Program-made: the position numbers and the translations under genes | Shown here: positions 50,441 through 58,665 of the stretch, in pieces | How the letters are laid out: each line of letters starts with the position of its first letter | Position numbering within the stretch: the stretch's first letter is position 1 | NCBI RefSeq assembly: GCF_004214935.1 | Contig: NZ_SFCC01000019.1 | Coordinates: forward strand, 92,521 to 156,520 | Length of the DNA: 64,000 nt | Reading direction: 5' to 3' | Origin: Amycolatopsis suaedae | GTDB taxonomy: Bacteria; Actinomycetota; Actinomycetes; Mycobacteriales; Pseudonocardiaceae | Notes under the pieces: model-generated | Told to the model about the DNA's origin: nothing | Seen by the model: only the letters and a program-made list of their open reading frames with translations | Database searches by the model: none

Positions 50441-50457
50441 CTGACTGAGGCTCATTC
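50441..50457. promoter_or_regulatory. 17-bp near-perfect palindrome next to the TetR remnant
   Basis: TGACTGAGGCTCATTCA is symmetric except for one pair. It resembles TetR operators. GAATGAGCC at 50345-50353, over the remnant's start, is complementary to its right half. It may be a relict operator. Confidence 0.4.
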
Positions 50458-50464
50458 AATAAAT

Positions 50465-50521
50465 GTGCCGTGAAGGGGGCCCTCACGGCGTCTCATGCCG
50501 TGAGGGCCCCCTTCACGGCAC
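50465..50521. repeat. Family B hairpin, best copy (25-bp perfect stem)
   Basis: The arm at 50465-50489 starts GTGCCGTGAAGGGGGCCC and pairs perfectly over 25 bp with 50497-50521; the loop is GTCTCAT. Each arm is also partly self-complementary (GCCGTGA with TCACGGC), so a four-way structure is possible. It follows the TetR remnant and faces the end of the small peptide gene. It probably ends transcription in both directions. Confidence 0.85.
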
Positions 50522-50547
50522 CGGCGTGTGCCCGCCTGGCGCCCGGC

Positions 50548-50670
50548 TTACTGGCAGGCTTCGCAGTCCGGGTCGTCGATGTTGCAGGCCGCGCCGTCGG
50601 TGAGCTCGAAGTCGAAGTCGTCGAGCGCCGGCACGGCCAGCGTGGACGTTTCCTGCGGGGTGGCGGACAT
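50548..50670 (-). CDS. Small 40-residue peptide, possible RiPP precursor
   Basis: Starts at ATG 50668-50670 with an excellent ribosome site (GGAGGAG, six to seven bases upstream). The sequence opens MSATPQETSTLAVPAL, followed by DDFDFELTDGAACNIDDP and the end DCEACQ. An acidic, hydrophobic leader-like part with a FxFELTD motif precedes a short cysteine-containing tail (three Cys). This resembles leader-core organisation of actinomycete RiPP precursors such as the FxLD group, but the tail has no Ser or Thr and no modifying enzyme gene is adjacent. A small metal-binding protein is an alternative. Confidence 0.6.
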   Translation of the reverse strand: MSATPQETSTLAVPALDDFDFELTDGAACNIDDPDCEACQ

Positions 50671-50755
50671 GGTCTCTCCTCCGGGTTGGGCGGCTTCTAC
50701 CTGTCTGTAGCGCTGAAGATCAGCCCGCATTCCGTGACCCGCGTCACCCGGTCGC

Positions 50756-51982
50756 TCAGAACCTGCCGCAGTTGCCGCTGCCCGCCTGGCCGTTGAACAC
50801 GGTCGTCAGCCACGCGGCCGCCTCACCGGCCGCGCTCTGCATGCCCAGCGCGTGCGAGAGGATCGGCGAGAACGACACGAGGTCCTTCCACTGGACGTTG
50901 GCGCCCTTGGCGCACCAGTCCTTGGCCATCTGCTTGCCGACCGCGACCGGGATGACGTCGTCCAGCGGACTGTGCTGGACCATGGTCGGCATCGCCGGTT
51001 TGATGGTGCCGATCCGGTTCTCCGCGACGATGGCGTCGAACGGCGGCTGGGCGAGGAAGGACGCCACCGGCTGGCCGTTCTTGGTCAGCGTCCTGCTCTG
51101 CTTGTACATGAACTGGAAGACCGCGGGCAGCGTGCAGGTCTGCTTGGCCTGCTGGAACAGCTGCACACCCGCCGGGTTGGCCAGGTCCATCAGCTTCGCC
51201 TCGGGGTAGGCCTGGTTGATGCCGATCAGCGCGTAACCGAGGAACGCCACGTACATACCGCCGTCCAGCGACTTGGCCAGCACGGCCTTGTCCGCGGGCG
51301 GCGCGCCGGAGTAGACGCCCTTGACCTTCAGCTCCGGCGCGTAGGTCGCGGCGAGTTCGGCCGCCGCGGCGGCAGCGCTGCCGCCTTCGGAGTAGCCCGC
51401 GATACCGACCGGTCCGTTCGCGGGCAGTCCGGTGCCGGGAAGCCGTTGCGCCGCTCGGATCACGTCGAGCACCGTGTGTGCCTCGGACAGCCGCATCACG
51501 TACGGGTGGTCACCGCTGCCCTCGACCCACGGTCCGATGTAGTCGGTCTGCGCCACCGCGAATCCCTTTCCCAGCAACGCGTTGACGAAGGTCGCCTGGA
51601 AACCGGACACCATGTCCCTGGCACCTTCGCCCGCCAGGGTCTTCGACGGCGCGCACTGGGCGCCCATGCCGAACGTGAACGGCGCGTAGGCCACGATCGG
51701 CCGCTCACCGGGGCCGGTCCACGGATTGGACGGCACCAGGACCGTGCCGCTGACGGCGACCGGCTTGTTCTTGTTGTCCCTGGACAAATACTGGATCCGC
51801 GTCGACTTGGCGCCGGGATAGTTCGACGGCTGGGATTTGATCACGTCCCCGTTCTGGCCTGCGGGCAACGTCGCCGGAGCGGTGTAGACCGAGGTGGTGT
51901 CGGCGGTCGCCGGCGCGATCGACAACGCGGCGGCGACCAGGGTTACGGTGGCGATCAGCCCGCGGCGGCGGGAAATGGACAT
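50756..51982 (-). CDS. Secreted lipase of the LIP family
   Basis: 408 residues. Signal peptide MSISRRRGLIATVTLVAAAL ends near TADT. Nucleophile elbow GIAGYSEGGSAAAA; acid and base in HSPLDDVIP and ILSHALGMQ. This matches the LIP (secretory lipase) family of actinomycetes and Candida, which hydrolyse triglycerides or esters. ATG 51980-51982 is six bases after GGAG. The small peptide gene lies 85 bases downstream on the same strand. Confidence 0.85.
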   Translation of the reverse strand: MSISRRRGLIATVTLVAAALSIAPATADTTSVYTAPATLPAGQNGDVIKSQPSNYPGAKSTRIQYLSRDNKNKPVAVSGTVLVPSNPWTGPGERPIVAYAPFTFGMGAQCAPSKTLAGEGARDMVSGFQATFVNALLGKGFAVAQTDYIGPWVEGSGDHPYVMRLSEAHTVLDVIRAAQRLPGTGLPANGPVGIAGYSEGGSAAAAAAELAATYAPELKVKGVYSGAPPADKAVLAKSLDGGMYVAFLGYALIGINQAYPEAKLMDLANPAGVQLFQQAKQTCTLPAVFQFMYKQSRTLTKNGQPVASFLAQPPFDAIVAENRIGTIKPAMPTMVQHSPLDDVIPVAVGKQMAKDWCAKGANVQWKDLVSFSPILSHALGMQSAAGEAAAWLTTVFNGQAGSGNCGRF

Positions 51983-52123
51983 GCGGCACTCCACATTGAG
52001 TCGGAACGTGACTGACGAGGCGCCTGCTGCCAAGGATGGAAACCGATCCATCGCACAGCGTCAATTCACGAAAACCGAGTGGTCACCGAACTTGTCAGCC
52101 TGCCACGAGCGGGACGTCACGAA

Positions 52124-53365
52124 TTACGCGTCGCCGATGAACTCGACCTCCGGGCAGGCGGGGTGCGGACCGTCGAACAACCGGGTGGGCCGGTCGCGCA
52201 GATGCAGGTCGAAGAACGCCCGCAGGTACGTCCGGGTGGCCGTGACGACCCTGCCCGGCGCCGTGCGCCCCAGTTGCGTGGTGAGGTAGGCGTCCGCCGT
52301 CTGCCCGGGTTCGAGCCGGACGGCGCCCGCGGCGAGCAGCGCGGGCAGCAGCGGTTCGTAGTCGGCGAAGGAAATGTGGTGGGAACCAGCGACCCGGAGG
52401 TCGCGTTTCCAGGCGCGGTGGTGTTTCCAGAACGAGGCGATCGACGGATCGGCGAGGTGGGTCGGGTTGGCCTGTTCGCTGCAGTACAACAGGACCGGCC
52501 GGTCCAGGCCGTGCCGCGCCACCGGTGGCAGCACCTTGCCGTGCAGGTCGTAGGCCAGCCCGCTGTCGACCACGGCTCCGGCGCGGATCCGGTCGTCGTG
52601 GTACATCGCCTCCGCGGTGGTCGCGCCGCCACCGGAGTGGCCGAACATCCCGATCCGGGACAGGTCGAGCGACCGGCCCAGCCCCGCCGGCAGGGGCCCG
52701 TCGCCGCAGCCGCGGCCGTCCGCGAGCCAGTCCAGCCGGTCCAGCACCGTGCGCACGTCGGCCACCCTGGCGGCGATCGTGGACCGGTTGAACTCGGTGA
52801 CGGTCTCCACGGTGGGCACCGGAACCGTCCGGGGGACGACCCGCCCGCCGGGGAAGTCGACGGCGGTCTCGCGGGTGTGGTCGACGGTCACGACGACGTA
52901 GCCGTGGCTGGCCAGATCCTCGACCAGCATCGTGTTCAGCTCGCGGGGCGCGAGATGTCCCGGTGAGAACAGCAGCACCGGCCTGCGTTTCGCGGGCAGC
53001 AGCCGTGCGCCGTCCCGTCCGCGGATGTCGACGGTTCCCAGCCCCGCGGGCACCTGCGCCCAGTCGGCGAGGTTGCCGGACACGGTCGCCGTCGCGGCGG
53101 GCCCGAGGTACCGGGCCGGTTCGCCGCCGCCGTCGGCCGGATACCAGAAGCTGACCATCAGCTCCCGGTACGGCACGTCGGCATCCCACGGGTCGGTCCG
53201 GGACCAGTCCACCACACGCACCGCCGCGCGGCCCACGCCGTGCGGACCCGTCGGCCGGGGCAGGGCGACCCGCGTGGCGGCGTGCGCCGGCGCAGCCCCC
53301 AGCGCCTGGATTCCAGCTGCCGCGAACAGACCGAAGGCTGTGCGCCGTGTGAGGTTCACCGACAT
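52124..53365 (-). CDS. Secreted PAF-acetylhydrolase-like esterase
   Basis: 413 residues. N-terminus MSVNLTRRTAFGLFAAAGIQ with a twin arginine and cleavage near AHA suggests Tat export. The core has LLFSPGHLAPRELN oxyanion region, nucleophile GMFGHSGGGATT and a His in AGSHHISFADY, as in platelet-activating-factor acetylhydrolases. Likely an extracellular esterase. The next gene is divergent, 195 bp away. Confidence 0.85.
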   Translation of the reverse strand: MSVNLTRRTAFGLFAAAGIQALGAAPAHAATRVALPRPTGPHGVGRAAVRVVDWSRTDPWDADVPYRELMVSFWYPADGGGEPARYLGPAATATVSGNLADWAQVPAGLGTVDIRGRDGARLLPAKRRPVLLFSPGHLAPRELNTMLVEDLASHGYVVVTVDHTRETAVDFPGGRVVPRTVPVPTVETVTEFNRSTIAARVADVRTVLDRLDWLADGRGCGDGPLPAGLGRSLDLSRIGMFGHSGGGATTAEAMYHDDRIRAGAVVDSGLAYDLHGKVLPPVARHGLDRPVLLYCSEQANPTHLADPSIASFWKHHRAWKRDLRVAGSHHISFADYEPLLPALLAAGAVRLEPGQTADAYLTTQLGRTAPGRVVTATRTYLRAFFDLHLRDRPTRLFDGPHPACPEVEFIGDA

Positions 53366-53560
53366 CCCGGTTTCCTTTCCGAAAGCCCGCCGTCCTCAGC
53401 ATGGGCATGCGCGGGGCCTTCGGCCTCCCTCCCGAGCGGGGGCCAGCTCCCTCGCCAGCGGGACATCTGATGAATAGTGCACGTTTGTCGTATTGACTGA
53501 GCACATGCGGGCGAAGCAGCATCAATAGGTCGGATGACTGTCAACGGAGGGTGCACGCCC

Positions 53561-55852
53561 ATGCGACCCAGACGAACGCTCGTCCTGCTGGCCACCGGCA
53601 CCCTGCTCGCCGCCGCGATCCCGGCCGCCAACGCGGACGACCGCCCGGCGGCCACCGCGGCACCGGCCGCGGTCATCGTGCCGCTCGACGGTTACTTCGA
53701 CAACGACGGCATCGACTCGGCATCGGCACGGGACGGCAACTTCGACGGCTCGGGTAACACCTTCCCCGCCGAGGGACTGCCCAGCGGCCGGACGTCGGTC
53801 GACGGCATCGACTTCACCTTCCCGTCCGGTGCGGCCGGTGTGAAGAACAACGTCGTGGCACTCGGCCAGCGGATCGAGCTCAGGCCGGGCCGGTACCACT
53901 CGGCGCACTTCCTGGTCGCCAGCAGCTACGGCGCCGCGTCCGGTCCGGCGACCGTGCACTACGCCGACGGCGGCACGACCACCGCGACGTTGTCCGGCCC
54001 GGACTGGTACGGCGGGTCCGGCGCGATCACCGCGCCGTTCCGGTACACGCCCGGCGGGACCGACCAGCACGCGGTCTCGATCTCGGCTGCCCAGGTGTGG
54101 ATCGACGCAGGCCGGGACGCCGTCGCCGTCACCCTGCCGACGACGAAGCCCGCGCAGCCGAACCAGTCGAGCCTGCACGTGTTCGCGTTGAGTGCGCAGC
54201 CCGCGGGCGCGGGCAAGACGTTGGCGTTGCGTGGATCGCGGTCCACCACGAAGTCGCTGCCCGGTGGTGTCCAGGCTGTCGAGGCCACCGTGACCAATCT
54301 CGGCACCGAGTGGATCACCGAGCGGGACGGGATCACCGTGCGGGCCGAGGTGGCCGGTGCGCGGACCGTCCGGCCCGCGTTGGTCCGCAGGCTCGGCCCG
54401 GGCGAACAGGCCAGGGTCCGCATCGGCATCGTGCGCACCACGGCGCCGGCGAACACCGTCGTGGACGGCACGGTGGTGGCCCAGGGCAGGCGGTTGCGGG
54501 CCGAGCAGCCGGTCCGGTTCACCCTCGGCGTCCCCGACTACCAGCCGACCGACGCGTCGTTGGGCACCCACGAGTCGCCGTACTGGTTCGACGACGCCAA
54601 GTTCGGCATCTTCATCCACTGGGGCCTCTACTCGGTGCCCGCCTGGTCGCCGCCGGGCGAGCAGTACGCCGAGTGGTACTGGCGCTGGATGGAGGACAGG
54701 AACAACCCGGTGTACGCCCACCACGCGAAGACCTACGGCGAGAACTTCAGCTACGACCGGTTCATTCCCGGGTTCACCGCGGACAGGTACGACCCCCGGG
54801 CGTGGGCTGAACTGATCCAGGCAGCCGGAGCGAAGTACTACGTGCTGACCTCCAAGCACCACGAGGGATTCGCGCTCTACGACTCCAAGGTGTCCGGCCG
54901 CGACTCGGTCGACCTGGGTCCGCGCCGCGACCTGGTGAAGGAACTGTTCGACGCGTCCCGCCGGTACACCCCGGAGCTGCGCAACGGCCTCTACTTCTCG
55001 ATGCCCGAGTGGTACAACCCGGACAATCCCTGGATGGGGCACGGTCCACGCAACCCGTACACCGGCGCCGACGAGCCGTACACCGGTTACCAGGCTGGCA
55101 AGGACTACGTGCGTGACTACCAGGGCCCGCAGATGCGGGAGATCGTGCGGCAGTACGACCCGGACGTGATCTGGTGCGACATCGGCGGGGTCAACGACAG
55201 CCGCTCGGTGCTCGCCGAGTACTTCAACCGTGCCAAGAACCGTCCCGATCCCAAGGACGTGACGGTCGACGACCGCTGCGGCATCCCCACCCACGACTTC
55301 ACCACGCCCGAGTACACGACGTATCCGGACACCGTGGTGAAGAAGTGGGAGACCAGCCGCGGCCTGGATCCGCGGTCCTACGGCTACAACCGGGCGACGC
55401 CGGACCACATGTACATGACCGCCGACGAGGTCGTCGACACGCTGGTGGACACCAACAGCAAGAACGGCAACTTCCTGCTGGACATCGGACCGCGTGCGGA
55501 CGGCTCGATCCCGGAGATCATGCAGACCCGGCTGCGGGAGGCGGGCGAGTGGCTGCGGGTGAACGGCGAGTCGATCCACGGGACGACCTACTGGGCACGC
55601 ATGGCACAGCAGGGCCCGCTGCGGTTCTCGGTGAAGCAGAACGAGGCCTTCTACATCACCTCGCTGGAGCCGCCGGGCAGCCAGATCGTGGTGGACGCGC
55701 CGGTGCCCATCCGCGACGGCGACCGGATCACCATGCTCGGCTTCCCCGGTCACAGTCTGAAGTGGACGAAGCAGGGCGGCAAGCTGATGATCGACGTGCC
55801 CGACGCCGCGCGAGCGGCGGGGAAGTGGGCGTGGACGTTCCGGATCGGCTGA
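53561..55852 (+). CDS. Secreted alpha-L-fucosidase (GH29) with N-terminal beta domains
   Basis: 763 residues. Signal peptide MRPRRTLVLLATGTLLAAAI ends near ANA. Residues about 40-330 are beta-sandwich domains (galactose-binding/NPCBM-like, then an NEW3-like segment VEATVTNLGTEWIT). The catalytic GH29 domain starts near YWFDDAKFGIFIHWGLYSVP (about 340); the nucleophile Asp540 is in VIWCDIGG. It removes terminal fucose from glycans. ATG 53561 is nine bases after GGAGGG; an ATG at 53534 lacks such a site. A weak TTGACT (53493-53498) may be the -35. Confidence 0.92.
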   Translation: MRPRRTLVLLATGTLLAAAIPAANADDRPAATAAPAAVIVPLDGYFDNDGIDSASARDGNFDGSGNTFPAEGLPSGRTSVDGIDFTFPSGAAGVKNNVVALGQRIELRPGRYHSAHFLVASSYGAASGPATVHYADGGTTTATLSGPDWYGGSGAITAPFRYTPGGTDQHAVSISAAQVWIDAGRDAVAVTLPTTKPAQPNQSSLHVFALSAQPAGAGKTLALRGSRSTTKSLPGGVQAVEATVTNLGTEWITERDGITVRAEVAGARTVRPALVRRLGPGEQARVRIGIVRTTAPANTVVDGTVVAQGRRLRAEQPVRFTLGVPDYQPTDASLGTHESPYWFDDAKFGIFIHWGLYSVPAWSPPGEQYAEWYWRWMEDRNNPVYAHHAKTYGENFSYDRFIPGFTADRYDPRAWAELIQAAGAKYYVLTSKHHEGFALYDSKVSGRDSVDLGPRRDLVKELFDASRRYTPELRNGLYFSMPEWYNPDNPWMGHGPRNPYTGADEPYTGYQAGKDYVRDYQGPQMREIVRQYDPDVIWCDIGGVNDSRSVLAEYFNRAKNRPDPKDVTVDDRCGIPTHDFTTPEYTTYPDTVVKKWETSRGLDPRSYGYNRATPDHMYMTADEVVDTLVDTNSKNGNFLLDIGPRADGSIPEIMQTRLREAGEWLRVNGESIHGTTYWARMAQQGPLRFSVKQNEAFYITSLEPPGSQIVVDAPVPIRDGDRITMLGFPGHSLKWTKQGGKLMIDVPDAARAAGKWAWTFRIG

Positions 55853-55914
55853 GTTGGTCTCGGTTTCGTTTTTTCCCGGACCGGGCGGCGTCCTGACCGC
55901 TACCGTGTGGCCCC

Positions 55915-56805
55915 GTGACGACGTTTCTGGCGACCATTCCCAGTCCACCGCGGGGCGTGTGGGAACTCGGCCCCATCCCGGTTCGCGCCTACGCGGTGTT
56001 CGTCGTCCTCGGGATCGTCGTCGCCATCTGGTGGGGCCAGAAGCGCCTCATGGCCAGGGGCGGGGCCGCCGGGACGGTGGCCGACGTCGCCGTGTTCGCC
56101 GTGCCGTTCGGCGTGATCGGCGGCCGGATCTACCACGTGATCACCGACTACCACCAGTATTTCGGGGAAGGCAAGGACCCGGTCCGCGCGCTGTACATCT
56201 GGGAGGGCGGCCTCGGCATCTGGGGTGCGATCGCCCTCGGCGCGGTCGGAGCGTGGCTGGGCTGCAGGCGCAAGGGGGTGCCGCTGCCGGTGTTCGCCGA
56301 CGCGGTCGCGCCGGGCATCGCGGTCGGGCACGCCATCGCCCGGCTCGGCAACTACTTCAACCAGGAGCTGTACGGCGCGCACACCACGCTCCCGTGGGGC
56401 CTGGAGATCTACCACCGCGTCAACGCCAACGGCGAGCCCGACCAGCTCAACGGCATCTCCAACGGTATCCCGCTCGCGGAGAGCCCGGTACATCCGACGT
56501 TCCTCTACGAACTGCTCTGGAATCTGGGTGTCGCCGCGGTGGTGGTGTATGTGGACCGCAAACGCCGCCTCGGTCACGGCCGGGCGTTCGCCCTGTACGT
56601 CGCGGCGTACACGCTCGGGCGGACCTGGATCGAGCTGATGCGTACCGACCCGGCGACGCCGGTGTTCGGAGTCCGGGTGAACGTCTGGGTCTCGATCCTG
56701 CTGTTCCTCGGCGCGCTGACCTACTTCTTCCTGGCTCGCCGGAGAGGTCCACGGGAAGTGCTCGAACCCCGGGCCGGGAAGCCGGAGCCCACCGTCACCC
56801 CGTGA
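55915..56805 (+). CDS. lgt: Prolipoprotein diacylglyceryl transferase (Lgt)
   Basis: 296 residues, seven helices. The Lgt signature with the essential Arg is GHAIARLGNYFNQELYG; other blocks are VRAYAVFVVLG, GGRIYHVITD and HPTFLYELLWN. It transfers diacylglycerol to the lipobox cysteine of prelipoproteins. GTG start. The usual neighbours of the main lgt (trp genes in actinobacteria) are absent, so it may be a second copy; its own full catalytic motif argues that it works. Confidence 0.93.
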   Translation: MTTFLATIPSPPRGVWELGPIPVRAYAVFVVLGIVVAIWWGQKRLMARGGAAGTVADVAVFAVPFGVIGGRIYHVITDYHQYFGEGKDPVRALYIWEGGLGIWGAIALGAVGAWLGCRRKGVPLPVFADAVAPGIAVGHAIARLGNYFNQELYGAHTTLPWGLEIYHRVNANGEPDQLNGISNGIPLAESPVHPTFLYELLWNLGVAAVVVYVDRKRRLGHGRAFALYVAAYTLGRTWIELMRTDPATPVFGVRVNVWVSILLFLGALTYFFLARRRGPREVLEPRAGKPEPTVTP

Positions 56806-56808
56806 CAC

Positions 56809-56863
56809 TGCCGTGAAGGGGGCCCTCACGGCATGAGACGCCGTGAGGGCCCCCTTCACGGCA
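56809..56863. repeat. Family B hairpin (24-bp perfect stem)
   Basis: The arm 56809-56832 (TGCCGTGAAGGGGGCCCTCA and on) pairs perfectly with 56840-56863; the loop ATGAGAC is the complement of the loop in the copies at 50465 and 63588, so this copy is inverted. It separates the convergent lgt and ArsR-SRPBCC genes. Confidence 0.88.
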
Positions 56864-56884
56864 AGGCCCGGTCCGGCCCGGCGG

Positions 56885-57688
56885 TCAGGAGTCCTGGCCG
56901 AACAGGCCGGCGAAGCGCCGCAGGTACAGCGGCCAGCCGCCGTCGCTGCCGACGCCGCCCGCGACGGCCTCCCAGCCGTCGCCGTGCCGCTCGATGTGCC
57001 GGTGCTCCAGCTCCAGCCGGGTACGCCGCGGCGTCTCGGCGACGAACCGCACCTCGACCTCGCTGGTCCGGTCCGGATCGGACTCGATCTGCCACCGCGG
57101 GTCGAGGTTCCAGCTGAACACGACCCGGTTCGGCGGCTCGTAGGCCAGTACCCGCGCCCAGCGGCACTCGCTGCCGTCGACCGCGCGGTCGTAGATGTGC
57201 CCGCCCACCCGGCGTTCGAACACCGTTTCCGCCAGCTCGACACCGAGAATGTTGTGCTCCGGCGGCTTGAAGTCGCCGAACCTCTCGGTGAACACGCGGA
57301 ACGCGTCCTCAATGGACGCCTCCACGACGATCTGCGTACGGACCGTTTCCTGTCCAGTTTGTGCGGCCATCGATTCTCCTGCGTCGTCCTGCTCGGCGGA
57401 TCGCTTGTACGCCGCCAAAGTTCTCGTCCAGAAGCTGTCGAGCTGTGCCCGGAACGCGGCCAGCCCGTCGGGATCCACCCGGTAGATTCGCCGGTTGCCC
57501 ACCGGCTGGTCGGCGACCAATCCGGCGTCCTTGAGCACCTTCAGGTGCTGTGAGACGGCCGGCCGGCTGACCGGCAACGTCGCCGCCAGTTCACCGACCG
57601 TCTGCGCCCGCGCCGCGACGCGCTCGAAGATCACGCGCCGGGTGCGGTCGCCGAGCACGCCCCACCCGTCAACATCGTAAGTTTCCAC
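56885..57688 (-). CDS. Fusion of ArsR-family regulator and SRPBCC/AHSA1 domain
   Basis: 267 residues. The N-terminal ArsR winged helix (about 10-90) includes LPVSRPAVSQHLKVLKDAGL and RRIYRVDPDGLAAF. The C-terminal SRPBCC domain (about 115-265) has VVEASIEDAFRVFTERFGDF and YEPPNRVVFSWNLDP. No metal-binding cysteine pair is present in the ArsR part, so it is probably a ligand-type sensor. The equivalent two domains are separate overlapping genes at 62801-63567. GTG start lies inside the operator, eight bases after the -10, so the transcript is probably leaderless. Confidence 0.88.
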   Translation of the reverse strand: METYDVDGWGVLGDRTRRVIFERVAARAQTVGELAATLPVSRPAVSQHLKVLKDAGLVADQPVGNRRIYRVDPDGLAAFRAQLDSFWTRTLAAYKRSAEQDDAGESMAAQTGQETVRTQIVVEASIEDAFRVFTERFGDFKPPEHNILGVELAETVFERRVGGHIYDRAVDGSECRWARVLAYEPPNRVVFSWNLDPRWQIESDPDRTSEVEVRFVAETPRRTRLELEHRHIERHGDGWEAVAGGVGSDGGWPLYLRRFAGLFGQDS

Positions 57689-57725
57689 TAACCGTTAGTC
57701 TGAACTTACCAAGGCTCGGTGTCAA
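57677..57725 (-). promoter_or_regulatory. Core promoter with nested palindromic operator for the ArsR-SRPBCC gene
   Basis: A 33-bp near palindrome at 57677-57709 has outer arms GTAAGTT / AACTTAC and inner ACTAACCGTTAGT, and covers the GTG start. On the minus strand TTGACA (57725-57720), 17 bases, then CAGACT (57702-57697) form a plausible promoter, so the repressor would sit over the -10 and start. Confidence 0.65.
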
Positions 57726-57795
57726 TCCGTTGACCGGAATAGGGAGCTGCGATAGTCGTTGACGATCTACTGATCGTCGAAGAAGCAGGTGGAGG

Positions 57796-58665
57796 ATGCG
57801 CCGGATGCTCGTCGGGTTGCTGGCCGTGGCCGGTGTCCTCGCCTTCACGCCGGTCGCCGGTGCCGGCTCGTCGTGGGTCCAGGTCGGCGCGGACATCAGG
57901 TCCGGCGTCAGCGGTGTCGCCGTCGTCGAGCGGTCCGACCGGCGGATCGACGCGCTGGTCGTGCGGGACAACAAGAAGCCGGGGGAGAACCGGATCGCCC
58001 GGCTGACCTGGCGGCCCGGCCGGGCTCCGGCGGTCGAACCGCTGGCGTGGCGTGGCGAGCTGCCGGTCGACCTGGAGTCCATCGACCCGGTGCCGGGCCG
58101 CCCGGGTGAGTACGTCACGCTGGCCAGCGGTGGCAAGGGGTTCCACATCAAGCTCGAGTCCGGCGCGGTGTCGGTGCTGGGCACCTTCACGCTGCCCGCC
58201 GGGCAGCCGGGAGACGACTACGAGTCCTTCGCGCTCGTCGCGCAGCGGGACCGGACGGTCGCGCTGTGGGCCGACCGCGGCCAGGACGCTCGCCCGAGCA
58301 CGCTGTACAGCGCGGAGTTCGACGTCGACGACCTGACGTTCGGCCCAGCCCGGTCGGTGACGTTCCGCGCGCCGTCCCCGGCCACGCACGTCCGGCACAT
58401 CTCGGACCTGGACGTCACCGCGAACGGACGGCTCGTCGTGTCCTCGGCCTCCGATCCCGGTGACGACGGCCCGTTCGCCTCGGCGGTGCACGTGATCGGC
58501 CAGCTCGCCGACGGCCCCGAGGTCACCCTGCTGGACAAGCCGCGCACCATGGCCACCTACCCCGGTCGCAAGATCGAGGCGCTCACGTTGCTCGGCCGGT
58601 CCGGCGACTCCATGCTGCTGGGCACCGATGACGAGAACCTCGGCGGCTGGGTCCGGCTGTCCTAG
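57796..58665 (+). CDS. Secreted protein, probable beta-propeller, function unknown
   Basis: 289 residues. Signal peptide MRRMLVGLLAVAGVLAFTPV cleaved near AGA. Repeated strands such as RRIDALVVRDNKKPGE, GEYVTLASGGKG and GRLVVSSASDPGDDG suggest a propeller fold of the extracellular esterase-like/phytase kind, but I do not recognise the family. ATG 57796 and ATG 57805 both follow GG-rich ribosome sites. Its stop shares CTAG with the convergent synthetase gene. Confidence 0.7.
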   Translation: MRRMLVGLLAVAGVLAFTPVAGAGSSWVQVGADIRSGVSGVAVVERSDRRIDALVVRDNKKPGENRIARLTWRPGRAPAVEPLAWRGELPVDLESIDPVPGRPGEYVTLASGGKGFHIKLESGAVSVLGTFTLPAGQPGDDYESFALVAQRDRTVALWADRGQDARPSTLYSAEFDVDDLTFGPARSVTFRAPSPATHVRHISDLDVTANGRLVVSSASDPGDDGPFASAVHVIGQLADGPEVTLLDKPRTMATYPGRKIEALTLLGRSGDSMLLGTDDENLGGWVRLS

